From positions 1-16,297 of the forward strand of contig CABULX010000049.1 of NCBI GenBank assembly GCA_902492545.1: DNA of 16,297 nt, in the 5' to 3' direction. Position 1 is the first letter of the stretch; each line of letters begins with the position of its first letter. Below, one piece after another: positions 8,197 to 15,372 of this stretch. A program made the translations under genes and the position numbers. The notes under the pieces are model-generated. The model did not search any database. It had not been told where the DNA came from and saw nothing but the letters and a program-made list of their open reading frames with translations. Origin of the DNA: an uncultured Collinsella sp. (GTDB lineage Bacteria; Actinomycetota; Coriobacteriia; Coriobacteriales; Coriobacteriaceae).

Positions 8197-8946
8197 TTAA
8201 GAGCGGGCGGCTCCGTCGACGGGGAGCACGGCGCCCGTGACGTAGGAGGACATGTCGCTCGCCAGGAAAACAAAGGCGTTGGCGACATCCTCGGGCTCGC
8301 CCATGCGACCCAGCGGAATGGTGGCGATGATGGGCTTAATAACCTCTTCGGGCAGGTTAGCGACCATATCGGTTTTGGTTACGCCGGGTGCAACGGCATT
8401 GACGCGAATGCCCACGGGGGCGAGCTCGCGCGAGAGCGACTGGACCATACCGTTGACGGCAAACTTGGACGTGGGGTAACCGACGCCGGAGGGCTGGCCG
8501 TACTTGGCGACCATCGAGCTTGTGGTAGTGATGGTGCCGCCGTGGCCGGCCTCGGTCATGATCTTGGCGGCAGCCTGGTGGCCATTAAAGACGGCGACGA
8601 CGTTAAGGTCCATGACCTTTGCGAACTCCTCGGCCGTGTAGTCCAAGAGGGGTGAACGCTGGGAGATACCGGCATTGTTGACGACCGTGTCCAAGCCGCC
8701 CATGTCGGATGCAGCCTGGGTAAAGGCCTCGGTCACGGCTTCGAGTGAGGTGAGGTCGCAGGAGCGGCCCCAGACCTTGGCGTCGGGATAGGCGGCTGTC
8801 AGCTTCTCAACGGCCGCATCGGCGGTCTCTTGACGCGAGCCAAAGACAGTGACGGAGGCGCCCTCCTCGATAAAACGGCAGGCGATGGCATAGCCGATAC
8901 CGCGCGTGCCTCCGGTGATGATTGCTTTCTTGCCCTCGAGCAACAT
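8197..8946 (-). CDS. Short-chain dehydrogenase/reductase, FabG-like
   Basis: A classical cytosolic NAD(P)-dependent SDR of 249 residues, the usual family length. The cofactor motif TGGTRGIG lies at 11-18, NNAG at 90-93, the structural Asn at 114, the catalytic Ser around 143-144, and Tyr157/Lys161 in YPTSK. The C-terminus YVTGAVLPVDG is typical of FabG (3-oxoacyl-ACP reductase) and of related sugar or alcohol dehydrogenases. The start at 8946 (MLLEGKKAI) is chosen because GAGAGGA lies about 7 nt upstream. The longer upstream frame is cysteine-rich and unlike the family. No fatty-acid synthesis genes are adjacent, so the FabG role is not supported by context and the substrate is open. It appears to be a single-gene unit. 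Confidence 0.9.
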   Translation of the reverse strand: MLLEGKKAIITGGTRGIGYAIACRFIEEGASVTVFGSRQETADAAVEKLTAAYPDAKVWGRSCDLTSLEAVTEAFTQAASDMGGLDTVVNNAGISQRSPLLDYTAEEFAKVMDLNVVAVFNGHQAAAKIMTEAGHGGTITTTSSMVAKYGQPSGVGYPTSKFAVNGMVQSLSRELAPVGIRVNAVAPGVTKTDMVANLPEEVIKPIIATIPLGRMGEPEDVANAFVFLASDMSSYVTGAVLPVDGAARS

Positions 8947-9018
8947 GGTATTTCCTCTCATCGCGGGCGGACATTCGCAGCACAGCGTAGCCGTAACCGG
9001 AATCGGCCGTGTTTGCAT

Positions 9019-9047
9019 ATCGGTGAACGGTAGCCCGCGTTACCGAT
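9019..9047 (-). promoter_or_regulatory. Inverted repeat upstream of the SDR gene, possible operator
   Basis: ATCGGT-G-AACG pairs with CGTT-ACCGAT across an 8-nt centre, giving a 10-bp imperfect palindrome with one bulged base. It lies 73 bp upstream of the SDR start, between that gene and the hom terminator. It could be an operator or a leader hairpin. No core promoter was convincing nearby. Confidence 0.35.
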
Positions 9048-9095
9048 GAGCGGCTCGCGCAAATGTGCCCTGTCGTTGTGCTTAGGGCAGGAGAC

Positions 9096-9128
9096 AAAAA
9101 GGCTCCCATCCCACATCGGACGGGAGCC
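9096..9128 (-). terminator. Intrinsic terminator of homoserine dehydrogenase
   Basis: On the minus strand an 11-bp stem (9118-9128 with 9101-9111, one G-U pair, 6-nt loop) is followed by TTTTT. It lies 35 nt after the hom stop codon. Confidence 0.92.
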
Positions 9129-9162
9129 CTTCGAGCAAATGCGTTGTGGGGTGTAAACCGAA

Positions 9163-10506
9163 CTAGTTCGCCATGACGCCTTCGGTCCAAGCCTCAACGT
9201 CCTCGATGCGCAGGACGTTGGCGACCTCGGCCACGCAGTCGACGCTGGCAAGCTCGGCAGCGGCAGCCTGGACGTCCTTCTCGAGCGCGCGGTGCGTCAG
9301 GAAGATGACCGAACAGGCATCGCTGACGCCCGACTTGCCGTCTTCGACCTGGTTGATGAGCGAGATCGAGATGTTGTGCTTGGCAAAGATGTTGACCGTC
9401 TCGGACAGGGCACCCACGCGGTCGGCGACCTTCAGGCGCACATAGTACTTGGTCTGGAGCTCGTCCATGGGCTTAAAGGCGAGGTTGTGGCCATAGGGCT
9501 CAATCTCGGGCAGCGGAGCCACGCCGCGGCTGATCTGCTCGGAGAGCGACAGGATATCGCCCACGACGGCGCTCGCGGTGGGGAAGGAGCCTGCGCCGGC
9601 ACCGTAGAACATGGTCTCGCCTACGGCGTCGCCTACCACGTAGACAGCGTTCATGGCGCCGTTGACCTTGGCAAGCATATGGTCGGCGGGAATCAGCGTG
9701 GGATGCACACGGACGTCGACACCGGTGTCGGTGTTGCGGGCGATACCGAGCAGCTTAATGGTGTAGCCGAGCTCGCGGGCTTGGGCGATGTCCTCGGCAC
9801 CGATGGTACGGATACCCTGCTGGTACACATCGTCGGTGGTAACGCGGGTGCCAAAGCCGATGGAGGCGAGGATGGCCGTCTTGCTGGCGGCATCGAAGCC
9901 GTCGACGTCGGCGGACGGGTTGGCCTCGGCATAGCCCTTGGCCTGTGCGTCGGCAAGCACGTCGGCGTAATCGGCGCCCTCGGCGTCCATGCGCGACAGG
10001 ATATAGTTGGTGGTACCGTTGAGAATGCCGGCGATGGTCAGGATCTTGTTGCCCACCAGGTCGTGCTCGAGCGTGCTCACGATGGGGATGCCGCCGCCGC
10101 AGCTGGCCTCGCACTTAATCTGCACGCCGCACGCGCGCGCCTTCTCGGCGAGCGTCTCGACATGACGGCCCAGCAGGGCCTTGTTGGCAGAGACGACATG
10201 CTTGCCGTTCTCGAAGGCAGTGGTGAAGATCTCGGTTGCGGGATGCTCACCGCCGATCAGCTCGACGACGATGTCGACGGCGGGGTCGCTGACGACATCG
10301 TGCCAGTCACTCGTAAAGGCCTCGCGCTCAATGCCTGCCGCCTCGGCCTGCTCCCAAGCAAGCGCGCAGGCGCGGGTCAGCTTAAGGTCGATGCCGTAGG
10401 CTGCCAGGTACTCATCGTGGTGGCTGTTGATCAGACGGGCCACGCCGCCGCCGACGGTTCCCAGACCGATCAGACCGACGTTCACGGTGCGCAGGGGTTC
10501 GCTCAT
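9163..10506 (-). CDS. hom: Homoserine dehydrogenase with C-terminal ACT domain
   Basis: Reduces aspartate semialdehyde to homoserine with NAD(P)H, the branch step toward threonine, isoleucine and methionine; cytosolic. It has 447 residues. The Rossmann motif GLIGLGTVGGG lies at 11-21, the conserved SANKALL with likely catalytic Lys109 follows, and the signature AGILNGTTNYIL is at about 159-170. The catalytic-domain motif DVDGFDAASK is at about 200-209. An ACT domain (from about 365, YYVRLKVADRVGALSETV) is expected to give threonine feedback control. The start at 10506 has AAGGAG about 6 nt upstream. It is a monofunctional enzyme, without an aspartokinase fusion. It is divergent from the liv locus and has its own terminator. 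No thrB or thrC is in the window. Confidence 0.97.
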   Translation of the reverse strand: MSEPLRTVNVGLIGLGTVGGGVARLINSHHDEYLAAYGIDLKLTRACALAWEQAEAAGIEREAFTSDWHDVVSDPAVDIVVELIGGEHPATEIFTTAFENGKHVVSANKALLGRHVETLAEKARACGVQIKCEASCGGGIPIVSTLEHDLVGNKILTIAGILNGTTNYILSRMDAEGADYADVLADAQAKGYAEANPSADVDGFDAASKTAILASIGFGTRVTTDDVYQQGIRTIGAEDIAQARELGYTIKLLGIARNTDTGVDVRVHPTLIPADHMLAKVNGAMNAVYVVGDAVGETMFYGAGAGSFPTASAVVGDILSLSEQISRGVAPLPEIEPYGHNLAFKPMDELQTKYYVRLKVADRVGALSETVNIFAKHNISISLINQVEDGKSGVSDACSVIFLTHRALEKDVQAAAAELASVDCVAEVANVLRIEDVEAWTEGVMAN

Positions 10507-10560
10507 AGATAGCTCCTTCGTGCATCTTATGGATGGATTAACCGCTTAAAGGTTGAGTGC

Positions 10561-10566
10561 ATTCTA
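10561..10566 (-). promoter_or_regulatory. Candidate -10 box for hom
   Basis: TAGAAT on the minus strand lies about 55 nt before the hom start codon and differs from TATAAT at one position. No good -35 is present at normal spacing, so this is a weak prediction. Confidence 0.3.
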
Positions 10567-10757
10567 GCGTGAACCGAGGGCGCGTGCTCGCCAGGCAACA
10601 GGAGTCGCACAAAACGGCACCCCCGAAACGCTGCGGAAACATTGGAAACATGCTCGCTACAAACGGAACTCCGTAACAAACTGTCAACGTTTGCGCCATA
10701 AGGTTTGCCCCGTACCGCAAGACGGCCGCGCTGCGGCCAGCGAAAAAGGGGGACACC

Positions 10758-10953
10758 ATGTTTAGCATCAACAACGTACTTAACCGCAGGAGTTTCCTTG
10801 TTGGAGCCACGCTTATTTTTGCCCCGATCTATTACACCCCAGCGTCCGTTTTGCTCAAGAACGCCAAGGACATGAGCTGCGACATGACACTAATGGGTGT
10901 CGACGGCATGGACAGCCTATGTGATCCAGGACGGCAAGTACATCGCCGCCTAA
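10758..10953 (+). pseudogene. Collapsed relic of a second livJ-like binding-protein gene
   Basis: Three pieces of a LivJ-like gene are stitched together. The first is a Tat-like signal start, MFSINNVLNRRSFLVGA. The second, LIFAPIYYTPASVLLKNAKD, is nearly identical to intact LivJ at nt ~11949-12004 and is followed by MSCDMTLMGVDGMDS (LivJ has MGYDVKMMGCDGMDG). The third is TAYVIQDGKYIAA plus stop, in a different frame, matching the LivJ C-terminus TAYVITDGKYVQA. Two large internal deletions, the second with a frame change at about 10915, explain the structure. The lipobox cysteine and most of the ligand-binding lobes are gone. A good ribosome site (AAAGGGGG) and ATG remain. Read through in frame 1 it would give an 83-residue chimera, which I do not believe is functional. 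It arose from a paralogue rather than a recent copy, because its signal peptide differs from that of LivJ. Confidence 0.88.
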
Positions 10954-11020
10954 GTGCGCATAAAGCGCGACCGGTGAGGCCGTTTTATTCAGGGCAGGGA
11001 CGCCTGTAACAGAACGGAAA

Positions 11021-11063
11021 CATTACTTTCACACAATAAAGTGGCATTACTGCATAAAGTAAT
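11021..11063 (+). promoter_or_regulatory. Interleaved ATTACT/ATAAAGT repeats upstream of livJ
   Basis: In this AT-rich gap, ATTACTTT (11022-11029) is inverted as AAAGTAAT (11056-11063). CATTACT also recurs directly at 11021 and 11045, and ATAAAGT at 11036 and 11054. The symmetric pattern in an otherwise GC-rich region suggests an operator for a dimeric regulator of the liv operon. The regulator is not identifiable here. Confidence 0.4.
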
Positions 11064-11143
11064 AGAAATACGCAGAATTATGGATAAATGAACAAATCCA
11101 AAGAAAAGTTGAAATAATCGCCACTTTCCTTAACTAAAGCGTC

Positions 11144-11217
11144 TAGTATTTTGCGAACGCCGAACACGGCGAAGGATGGCCTGTCGGGTAGCCGAAACCC
11201 GACGAGATTTGAGAGGA
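11144..11217 (+). promoter_or_regulatory. Candidate livJ -10 box and hairpin-containing leader
   Basis: TAGTAT (11144-11149) is a plausible -10 without a clear -35. The presumed leader holds two small hairpins: CGCCG/CGGCG (11158-11162 with 11167-11171), and GTCGGGT/ACCCGAC (11183-11189 with 11197-11203, 7-nt loop). The second ends 7 nt before the Shine-Dalgarno sequence GAGAGGAG (11211-11218), so it could affect ribosome access. Confidence 0.35.
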
Positions 11218-11224
11218 GAGCCGC

Positions 11225-12412
11225 ATGTCGAGCCTCACCGGTAAGTCATTGAACCCTGTTATGAATCGCAGGAGCGTTATCGCGAGCGCAGCAGGTCTGG
11301 GGGCGATGTCCATTCTAGCTGGCTGCTCCTCCAACGGCGGCGACAGCGGTTCCGCTTCGAGCGACGCTTCGTTTAAGATCGGTACCATCGGCCCGCTGAC
11401 CGGCGCCAACGCGTCCTACGGCAAGTCCGTTACCCAGGGTGTCGAGCTTGGCTGCAAGGATTTCTCGACCAAGGAGCTGCCGCTTGCCAGCAAGGCCGAG
11501 GATGACCAGGCCGACGGCGAGAAGGCCGTCAACGCCTTCAACACCCTGCTCGACTGGGGCATGCAGGCCCTCGTCGGCCCGACCACCACGGGTGCGTCGG
11601 TTGCCGTTGCCGCCGAGTGCGGTAACGACCCCAAGACGTTCATGATCACCCCGTCCGCGTCCTCCGAGGACGTCACCGACGGCAAGGATTGCGTCTTCCA
11701 GGTTTGCTTCACCGACCCCAACCAGGGTGTCAACGCTGCCAAGTTCCTGGCGCAGAAGTATGCGGACGAGAAGTTCGTGCTGTTCTATAACTCCGGCGAC
11801 GCCTATTCTTCGGGCATCGCAGATTCCTTTAAGGCCCAGGCCGCTGAGTCCAAGCTCGAGATTGTTGACGAGGAGACCTTTAAGGACGACTCCGCCACGA
11901 GCTTTACCAACCAGCTGACCAAGGCCAAGCAGGCCGACGCCACCATGATCTTTGCGCCGATCTACTACACGCCGGCGTCCGTCCTGCTCAAGAACGCCAA
12001 GGACATGGGCTACGACGTCAAGATGATGGGCTGCGACGGCATGGACGGCATCCTGGGCGTTGAGGGCTTCGATACCTCTCTTGCTGAGGGTCTGCTGCTC
12101 ATGACCCCGTTCTCCGCCGACGACGAGAAGAACGCCGACTTCGTTAACGCTTACAAGGATAAGTACGGCGATACCCCCGACCAGTTTGCCGCCGACGCCT
12201 ACGACGGCGTGCACGCGGTGGCCGAGGCCGTCAAGGAGGCCGGTCTTGGTGTCGACGCCGATCCGACCGAGGTCGCCGAGAAGCTGTCCAAGGCTATGCT
12301 CAAGATTACCGTTGACGGTCTGACCGGCAAGCTCACCTGGAACGATAAGGGCCAGGTCCAGAAGGAGCCCACGGCGTACGTCATCACCGACGGCAAGTAC
12401 GTACAGGCCTAA
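11225..12412 (+). CDS. livJ: Branched-chain amino-acid ABC transporter, substrate-binding lipoprotein
   Basis: A periplasmic-binding-fold receptor expected to capture leucine, isoleucine or valine outside the membrane and deliver it to LivHM. It has 395 residues. The N-terminus carries a twin-arginine-like NRRSVI (residues 14-19), a hydrophobic stretch and the lipobox LAGC with Cys34, so it is a membrane-tethered, possibly Tat-exported lipoprotein. A low-complexity Ser/Gly/Asp linker follows, then the mature Peripla_BP_6 domain beginning FKIGTIGPLTGANASYG, a family hallmark. GAGAGGAG lies about 7 nt before the ATG. Codon choice is strongly C-ending, which suggests high expression. It is the first intact gene of the liv operon and is separated from livH by a 139-bp structured gap. 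Ligand could extend to other amino acids or amides, as in related family members. Confidence 0.95.
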   Translation: MSSLTGKSLNPVMNRRSVIASAAGLGAMSILAGCSSNGGDSGSASSDASFKIGTIGPLTGANASYGKSVTQGVELGCKDFSTKELPLASKAEDDQADGEKAVNAFNTLLDWGMQALVGPTTTGASVAVAAECGNDPKTFMITPSASSEDVTDGKDCVFQVCFTDPNQGVNAAKFLAQKYADEKFVLFYNSGDAYSSGIADSFKAQAAESKLEIVDEETFKDDSATSFTNQLTKAKQADATMIFAPIYYTPASVLLKNAKDMGYDVKMMGCDGMDGILGVEGFDTSLAEGLLLMTPFSADDEKNADFVNAYKDKYGDTPDQFAADAYDGVHAVAEAVKEAGLGVDADPTEVAEKLSKAMLKITVDGLTGKLTWNDKGQVQKEPTAYVITDGKYVQA

Positions 12413-12416
12413 TTGG

Positions 12417-12505
12417 CCGCCTTACATAGAGCGGTTTTGATCCCAAGCAGGGGAGGTTTTGGCCTTCCCTGCTTGCTTGGTATCTAGGGACAGTGTAACG
12501 TCCCT
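12417..12505 (+). promoter_or_regulatory. Three stem-loops in the livJ-livH gap, probable differential-expression element
   Basis: The first is CCGC (12417-12420) with GCGG (12431-12434) followed by TTTT, a weak terminator-like hairpin. The second is a 12-bp stem, AAGCAGGGGAGG (12445-12456) with 12463-12474, one G-U pair and a 6-nt loop, without a U-tract. The third is AGGGAC (12486-12491) with GTCCCT (12500-12505). Receptor genes in such operons are commonly expressed above their permeases by attenuation or mRNA 3'-end protection. I infer the same here. Confidence 0.6.
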
Positions 12506-12551
12506 GTTTCATACATTAACTGGAAACCTATTCGAAAGGGGGATGTGGAAC

Positions 12552-13433
12552 ATGACGGTCTTTATCCAATACCTGGTCAACGGCCTGTCCATGGGCAGCG
12601 TCTACGCCATCATCGCGTTGGGCTACACCATGGTCTACGGTATCGCCAAGATGCTCAACTTCGCTCACGGCGATGTCATCATGGTCGGTGCCTATGTCTC
12701 GTTCTGCGCCACGTCGTATCTCGGCCTCCCGGGCTGGGCATCTGTAGTTCTCTCTTGTGTGGTCTGCACGGTTCTCGGTGTTCTCATTGAGGGTCTGGCC
12801 TATAAGCCGCTGCGCCAAGCAGGCCCGCTGGCCGTTCTGATCACGGCCATCGGCGTGTCTTACTTCCTGCAGAACGCCGCGCAGCTTCTGTGGGGCGCCA
12901 CGCCCAAGAACTTCACTTCGCTCGTCACCTTCCCGGTGCCGGAGTTCTTGGCCAAGTTTAACGTAAGCGCCGTCTCGCTCGTCACCATCGTCGCCTGCCT
13001 GGTTATCATGGCCGGCCTGATGTTCTTTACAGGTAAGACCAAGATGGGCAAAGCCATGCGCGCCGTGTCCGAGGATAAGGCCGCCGCTCAGCTCATGGGC
13101 ATCAATGTCAACCGCACCATCTCGATGACGTTCGCCATCGGCTCCGCCCTCGCTGCCATCGCCGGCGTGCTCCTGTGCTCCTACTCGCCGGTCCTGCAGC
13201 CCACCACGGGCGCCATGCCTGGCATCAAGGCCTTCGACGCTGCCGTTTTCGGCGGCATCGGCTCCATCCCCGGCGCCTTTGTCGGCGGCATTCTCATCGG
13301 CATCATCGAGGCGATGGCGCAGGCCTACATTTCCACGAGCCTTGCCAACTCCATCGTCTTTGGTGTTTTGATCATCGTCCTGCTCGTCAAGCCTGCCGGC
13401 CTCTTGGGCAAGTACGTCCCCGAGAAGGTGTAG
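12552..13433 (+). CDS. livH: Branched-chain amino-acid ABC transporter permease LivH
   Basis: One of the two membrane subunits forming the translocation channel. It is predicted at 293 residues with about eight membrane helices. The early motif MGSVYAIIALGYTMVYGIAK, then LNFAHGD, is characteristic of LivH. A cytoplasmic loop, MRAVSEDKAAAQLMGINVNR, resembles the EAA-like contact site for the ATPases, and GAMPGIKAFDAAVFGGIGS precedes the final helices. The start at 12552 (MTVFIQYL) is preferred because AAAGGGGG ends 9 nt before it. An ATG at 12543 would leave no spacing. An open frame back to 12459 runs through the hairpins and is not used. It is followed closely by livM. Confidence 0.94.
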   Translation: MTVFIQYLVNGLSMGSVYAIIALGYTMVYGIAKMLNFAHGDVIMVGAYVSFCATSYLGLPGWASVVLSCVVCTVLGVLIEGLAYKPLRQAGPLAVLITAIGVSYFLQNAAQLLWGATPKNFTSLVTFPVPEFLAKFNVSAVSLVTIVACLVIMAGLMFFTGKTKMGKAMRAVSEDKAAAQLMGINVNRTISMTFAIGSALAAIAGVLLCSYSPVLQPTTGAMPGIKAFDAAVFGGIGSIPGAFVGGILIGIIEAMAQAYISTSLANSIVFGVLIIVLLVKPAGLLGKYVPEKV

Positions 13434-13442
13434 GTGAGCGTT

Positions 13443-14522
13443 ATGAAGTTTCTTAAAGACAAGCAGACGCGTCACGACTTTGTCACGTACGCCATGTGCG
13501 TTGTGGCGTTCGCCATCGTGTTCTTTATGCAGTCCAACCACATGATCCCGCGCATGATCGCCGGTCAGCTGGTTCCCATCACGGCCTATATCGTCATGGC
13601 CATCTCCCTTAACCTCGTCGTCGGCATCGCGGGCGACTTGTCGCTGGGCCACGCGGGCTTTATGAGCGTCGGTGCCTATACGGGCATCGTCACTGCCGTC
13701 GCGCTGGAGAGCACCGTTCCGTCCGATCCGATGCGTCTAATCATCAGCATTGTGGTCGGCGCTATCGCCGCTGCCATCTTGGGCTTCTTGATCGGTATTC
13801 CGGTCCTGCGCCTGAGCGGCGACTATCTGGCCATCGTGACCCTGGCTTTTGGCGAGATTATCAAAGAGGTCGTCACCTGCCTCATTGTGGGCGTCGACTC
13901 CCGCGGCCTGCATGTGATCTTTAACATCACGGGTAACTCCACGATCGACGACCTGCACCTGCTCGAGGACGGCACCGCCATCATCAAGGGCGCGCAGGGC
14001 GCATCGGGCGTGTCGACCTATTCGACCTTCCTTGCCGGCGCCATCCTGGTTATGGTCGCGCTCGTGATTGTACTCAACCTGGTTCGCAGCCGTACCGGTC
14101 GTGCCATTATTGCCGTGCGCGACAACAAGATCGCTGCCGAGTCTGTGGGCATCTCCGTCACCCAGTACCGCATGATCGCCTTCGTGGTTTCCGCTGCCCT
14201 CGCCGGTGCTGCCGGAGCCCTGTTCGGCGGTAACTTCTCGCAGCTTTCCGCCACTAAGTTCGACTTCAACACATCGATCCTCATTCTGGTGTTCGTGGTC
14301 CTGGGCGGCCTGGGCAACATGCGCGGCTCCGTCATCGCCGCGGCGCTGCTCACGGTGCTCCCCGAGCTGCTCCGTCAGTTCTCGGACTACCGCATGCTCA
14401 TCTACGCCATCGTGTTGATTCTGGTCATGGTCTTTACTAACAACCCGCAGCTCAAGGCGTTCTTCGCACGCATTAAGGACCGCTTTGCTTCCAAGAAGGA
14501 GGTGGCAGCCGATGCCCAGTAA
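13443..14522 (+). CDS. livM: Branched-chain amino-acid ABC transporter permease LivM
   Basis: Second channel subunit, 359 residues, about nine to ten membrane helices. Typical LivM stretches are GIAGDLSLGHAGFMSVGAYT, the loop VRDNKIAAESVGI that contacts the ATPase subunits, and LVFVVLGGLGNMRGSV near the end. The ATG at 13443 follows AGGTGAG at a good distance; an in-frame GTG abutting the livH stop at 13434 is the alternative. The 3' end overlaps livG by 11 bp and carries the livG ribosome site, which indicates translational coupling. Charged residues after the last helix (KDRFASKKE) form the cytoplasmic tail. Confidence 0.94.
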   Translation: MKFLKDKQTRHDFVTYAMCVVAFAIVFFMQSNHMIPRMIAGQLVPITAYIVMAISLNLVVGIAGDLSLGHAGFMSVGAYTGIVTAVALESTVPSDPMRLIISIVVGAIAAAILGFLIGIPVLRLSGDYLAIVTLAFGEIIKEVVTCLIVGVDSRGLHVIFNITGNSTIDDLHLLEDGTAIIKGAQGASGVSTYSTFLAGAILVMVALVIVLNLVRSRTGRAIIAVRDNKIAAESVGISVTQYRMIAFVVSAALAGAAGALFGGNFSQLSATKFDFNTSILILVFVVLGGLGNMRGSVIAAALLTVLPELLRQFSDYRMLIYAIVLILVMVFTNNPQLKAFFARIKDRFASKKEVAADAQ

Positions 14523-15372
14523 GTTTGAGTTCAACAAGGGCAAGATGGTCCCGTATCCTTCTGGCGCCATCGTTCCCGACCGCGACTTGGGCCAGCGCCC
14601 GGCGCTCGAGTGCATCCACCTGGGCATTGAATTCGGCGGCCTTAAGGCGGTCGATGACTTTAGCCTGACCATCGGCAAGACTGAGATCGCCGGTCTCATC
14701 GGCCCCAACGGTGCCGGCAAGACCACGGTCTTCAACCTGCTTACCAAGGTGTACCAGCCTACGCACGGCACCATCCTGCTCGACGGCGAGGACACCTCGG
14801 GCAAGTCGGTCTACCAGGTCAACCGCATGGGTATTGCCCGTACGTTCCAGAACATTCGCCTGTTCAACACCATGACGGTGGAGGACAACGTTAAGGTCGG
14901 TCTGCACAACCAGGAGCGCTACTCCGGCTTTGAGGGCGTGCTGCGCCTGCCGACGTATTGGAAGCACGAGAAGGCCGCTCACGAGCGCGCCATGGAGCTG
15001 TTGTCCATTTTTGACATGGAGCACCTGGCAAATGAACAGGCCGGATCGCTGCCTTACGGCGCCCAGCGTCGTCTGGAGATCGTCCGCGCGCTTGCCACCA
15101 ACCCCAAGCTGCTGTTGCTCGACGAGCCTGCTGCCGGCATGAACCCGTCCGAGACCGCAGAGCTCATGGCGAACATCGTCAAGATTCGCGATACCTTCGG
15201 CATCGCCATCATGCTTATCGAGCATGATATGTCGCTCGTTATGAACATCTGCGAGGGCATCTGCGTGCTTAACTTTGGCAGGGTCATTGCTAAGGGCACG
15301 GCAGAGGAAATCCAGAACAACGACGCCGTTATCGAGGCATATCTGGGTAAGCAGGATAAGGGGGAGAACTAA
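14512..15372 (+). CDS. livG: Branched-chain amino-acid ABC transporter ATPase LivG
   Basis: Cytoplasmic nucleotide-binding subunit that powers transport together with LivF. It has 286 residues, with Walker A GPNGAGKTT at about 64-72, Q-loop FQNIRLF, a LivG-type signature LPYGAQRRLEI, Walker B LLLLDEPAAGMNP and switch histidine IEHD. Before the ABC domain there is an N-terminal extension of about 30 residues (MPSKFEFNKGKMVPYPSG), longer than in E. coli LivG. The start at 14512 follows AAGGAGGTGGC and overlaps the livM stop by 11 bp. A frame extending to 14485 would erase that ribosome site. The livF start abuts its stop directly. Confidence 0.95.
   Translation: MPSKFEFNKGKMVPYPSGAIVPDRDLGQRPALECIHLGIEFGGLKAVDDFSLTIGKTEIAGLIGPNGAGKTTVFNLLTKVYQPTHGTILLDGEDTSGKSVYQVNRMGIARTFQNIRLFNTMTVEDNVKVGLHNQERYSGFEGVLRLPTYWKHEKAAHERAMELLSIFDMEHLANEQAGSLPYGAQRRLEIVRALATNPKLLLLDEPAAGMNPSETAELMANIVKIRDTFGIAIMLIEHDMSLVMNICEGICVLNFGRVIAKGTAEEIQNNDAVIEAYLGKQDKGEN

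Noticed and set aside
10758..11009. Intact 83-residue gene
   Set aside because: Its C-terminal half is an out-of-frame reading of the LivJ C-terminus and downstream DNA, so a decayed livJ paralogue explains it better.
12459..12551. Longer LivH N-terminus
   Set aside because: The extension would be encoded by the intergenic hairpins and has no ribosome site, whereas AAAGGGGG sits correctly for the start at 12552.
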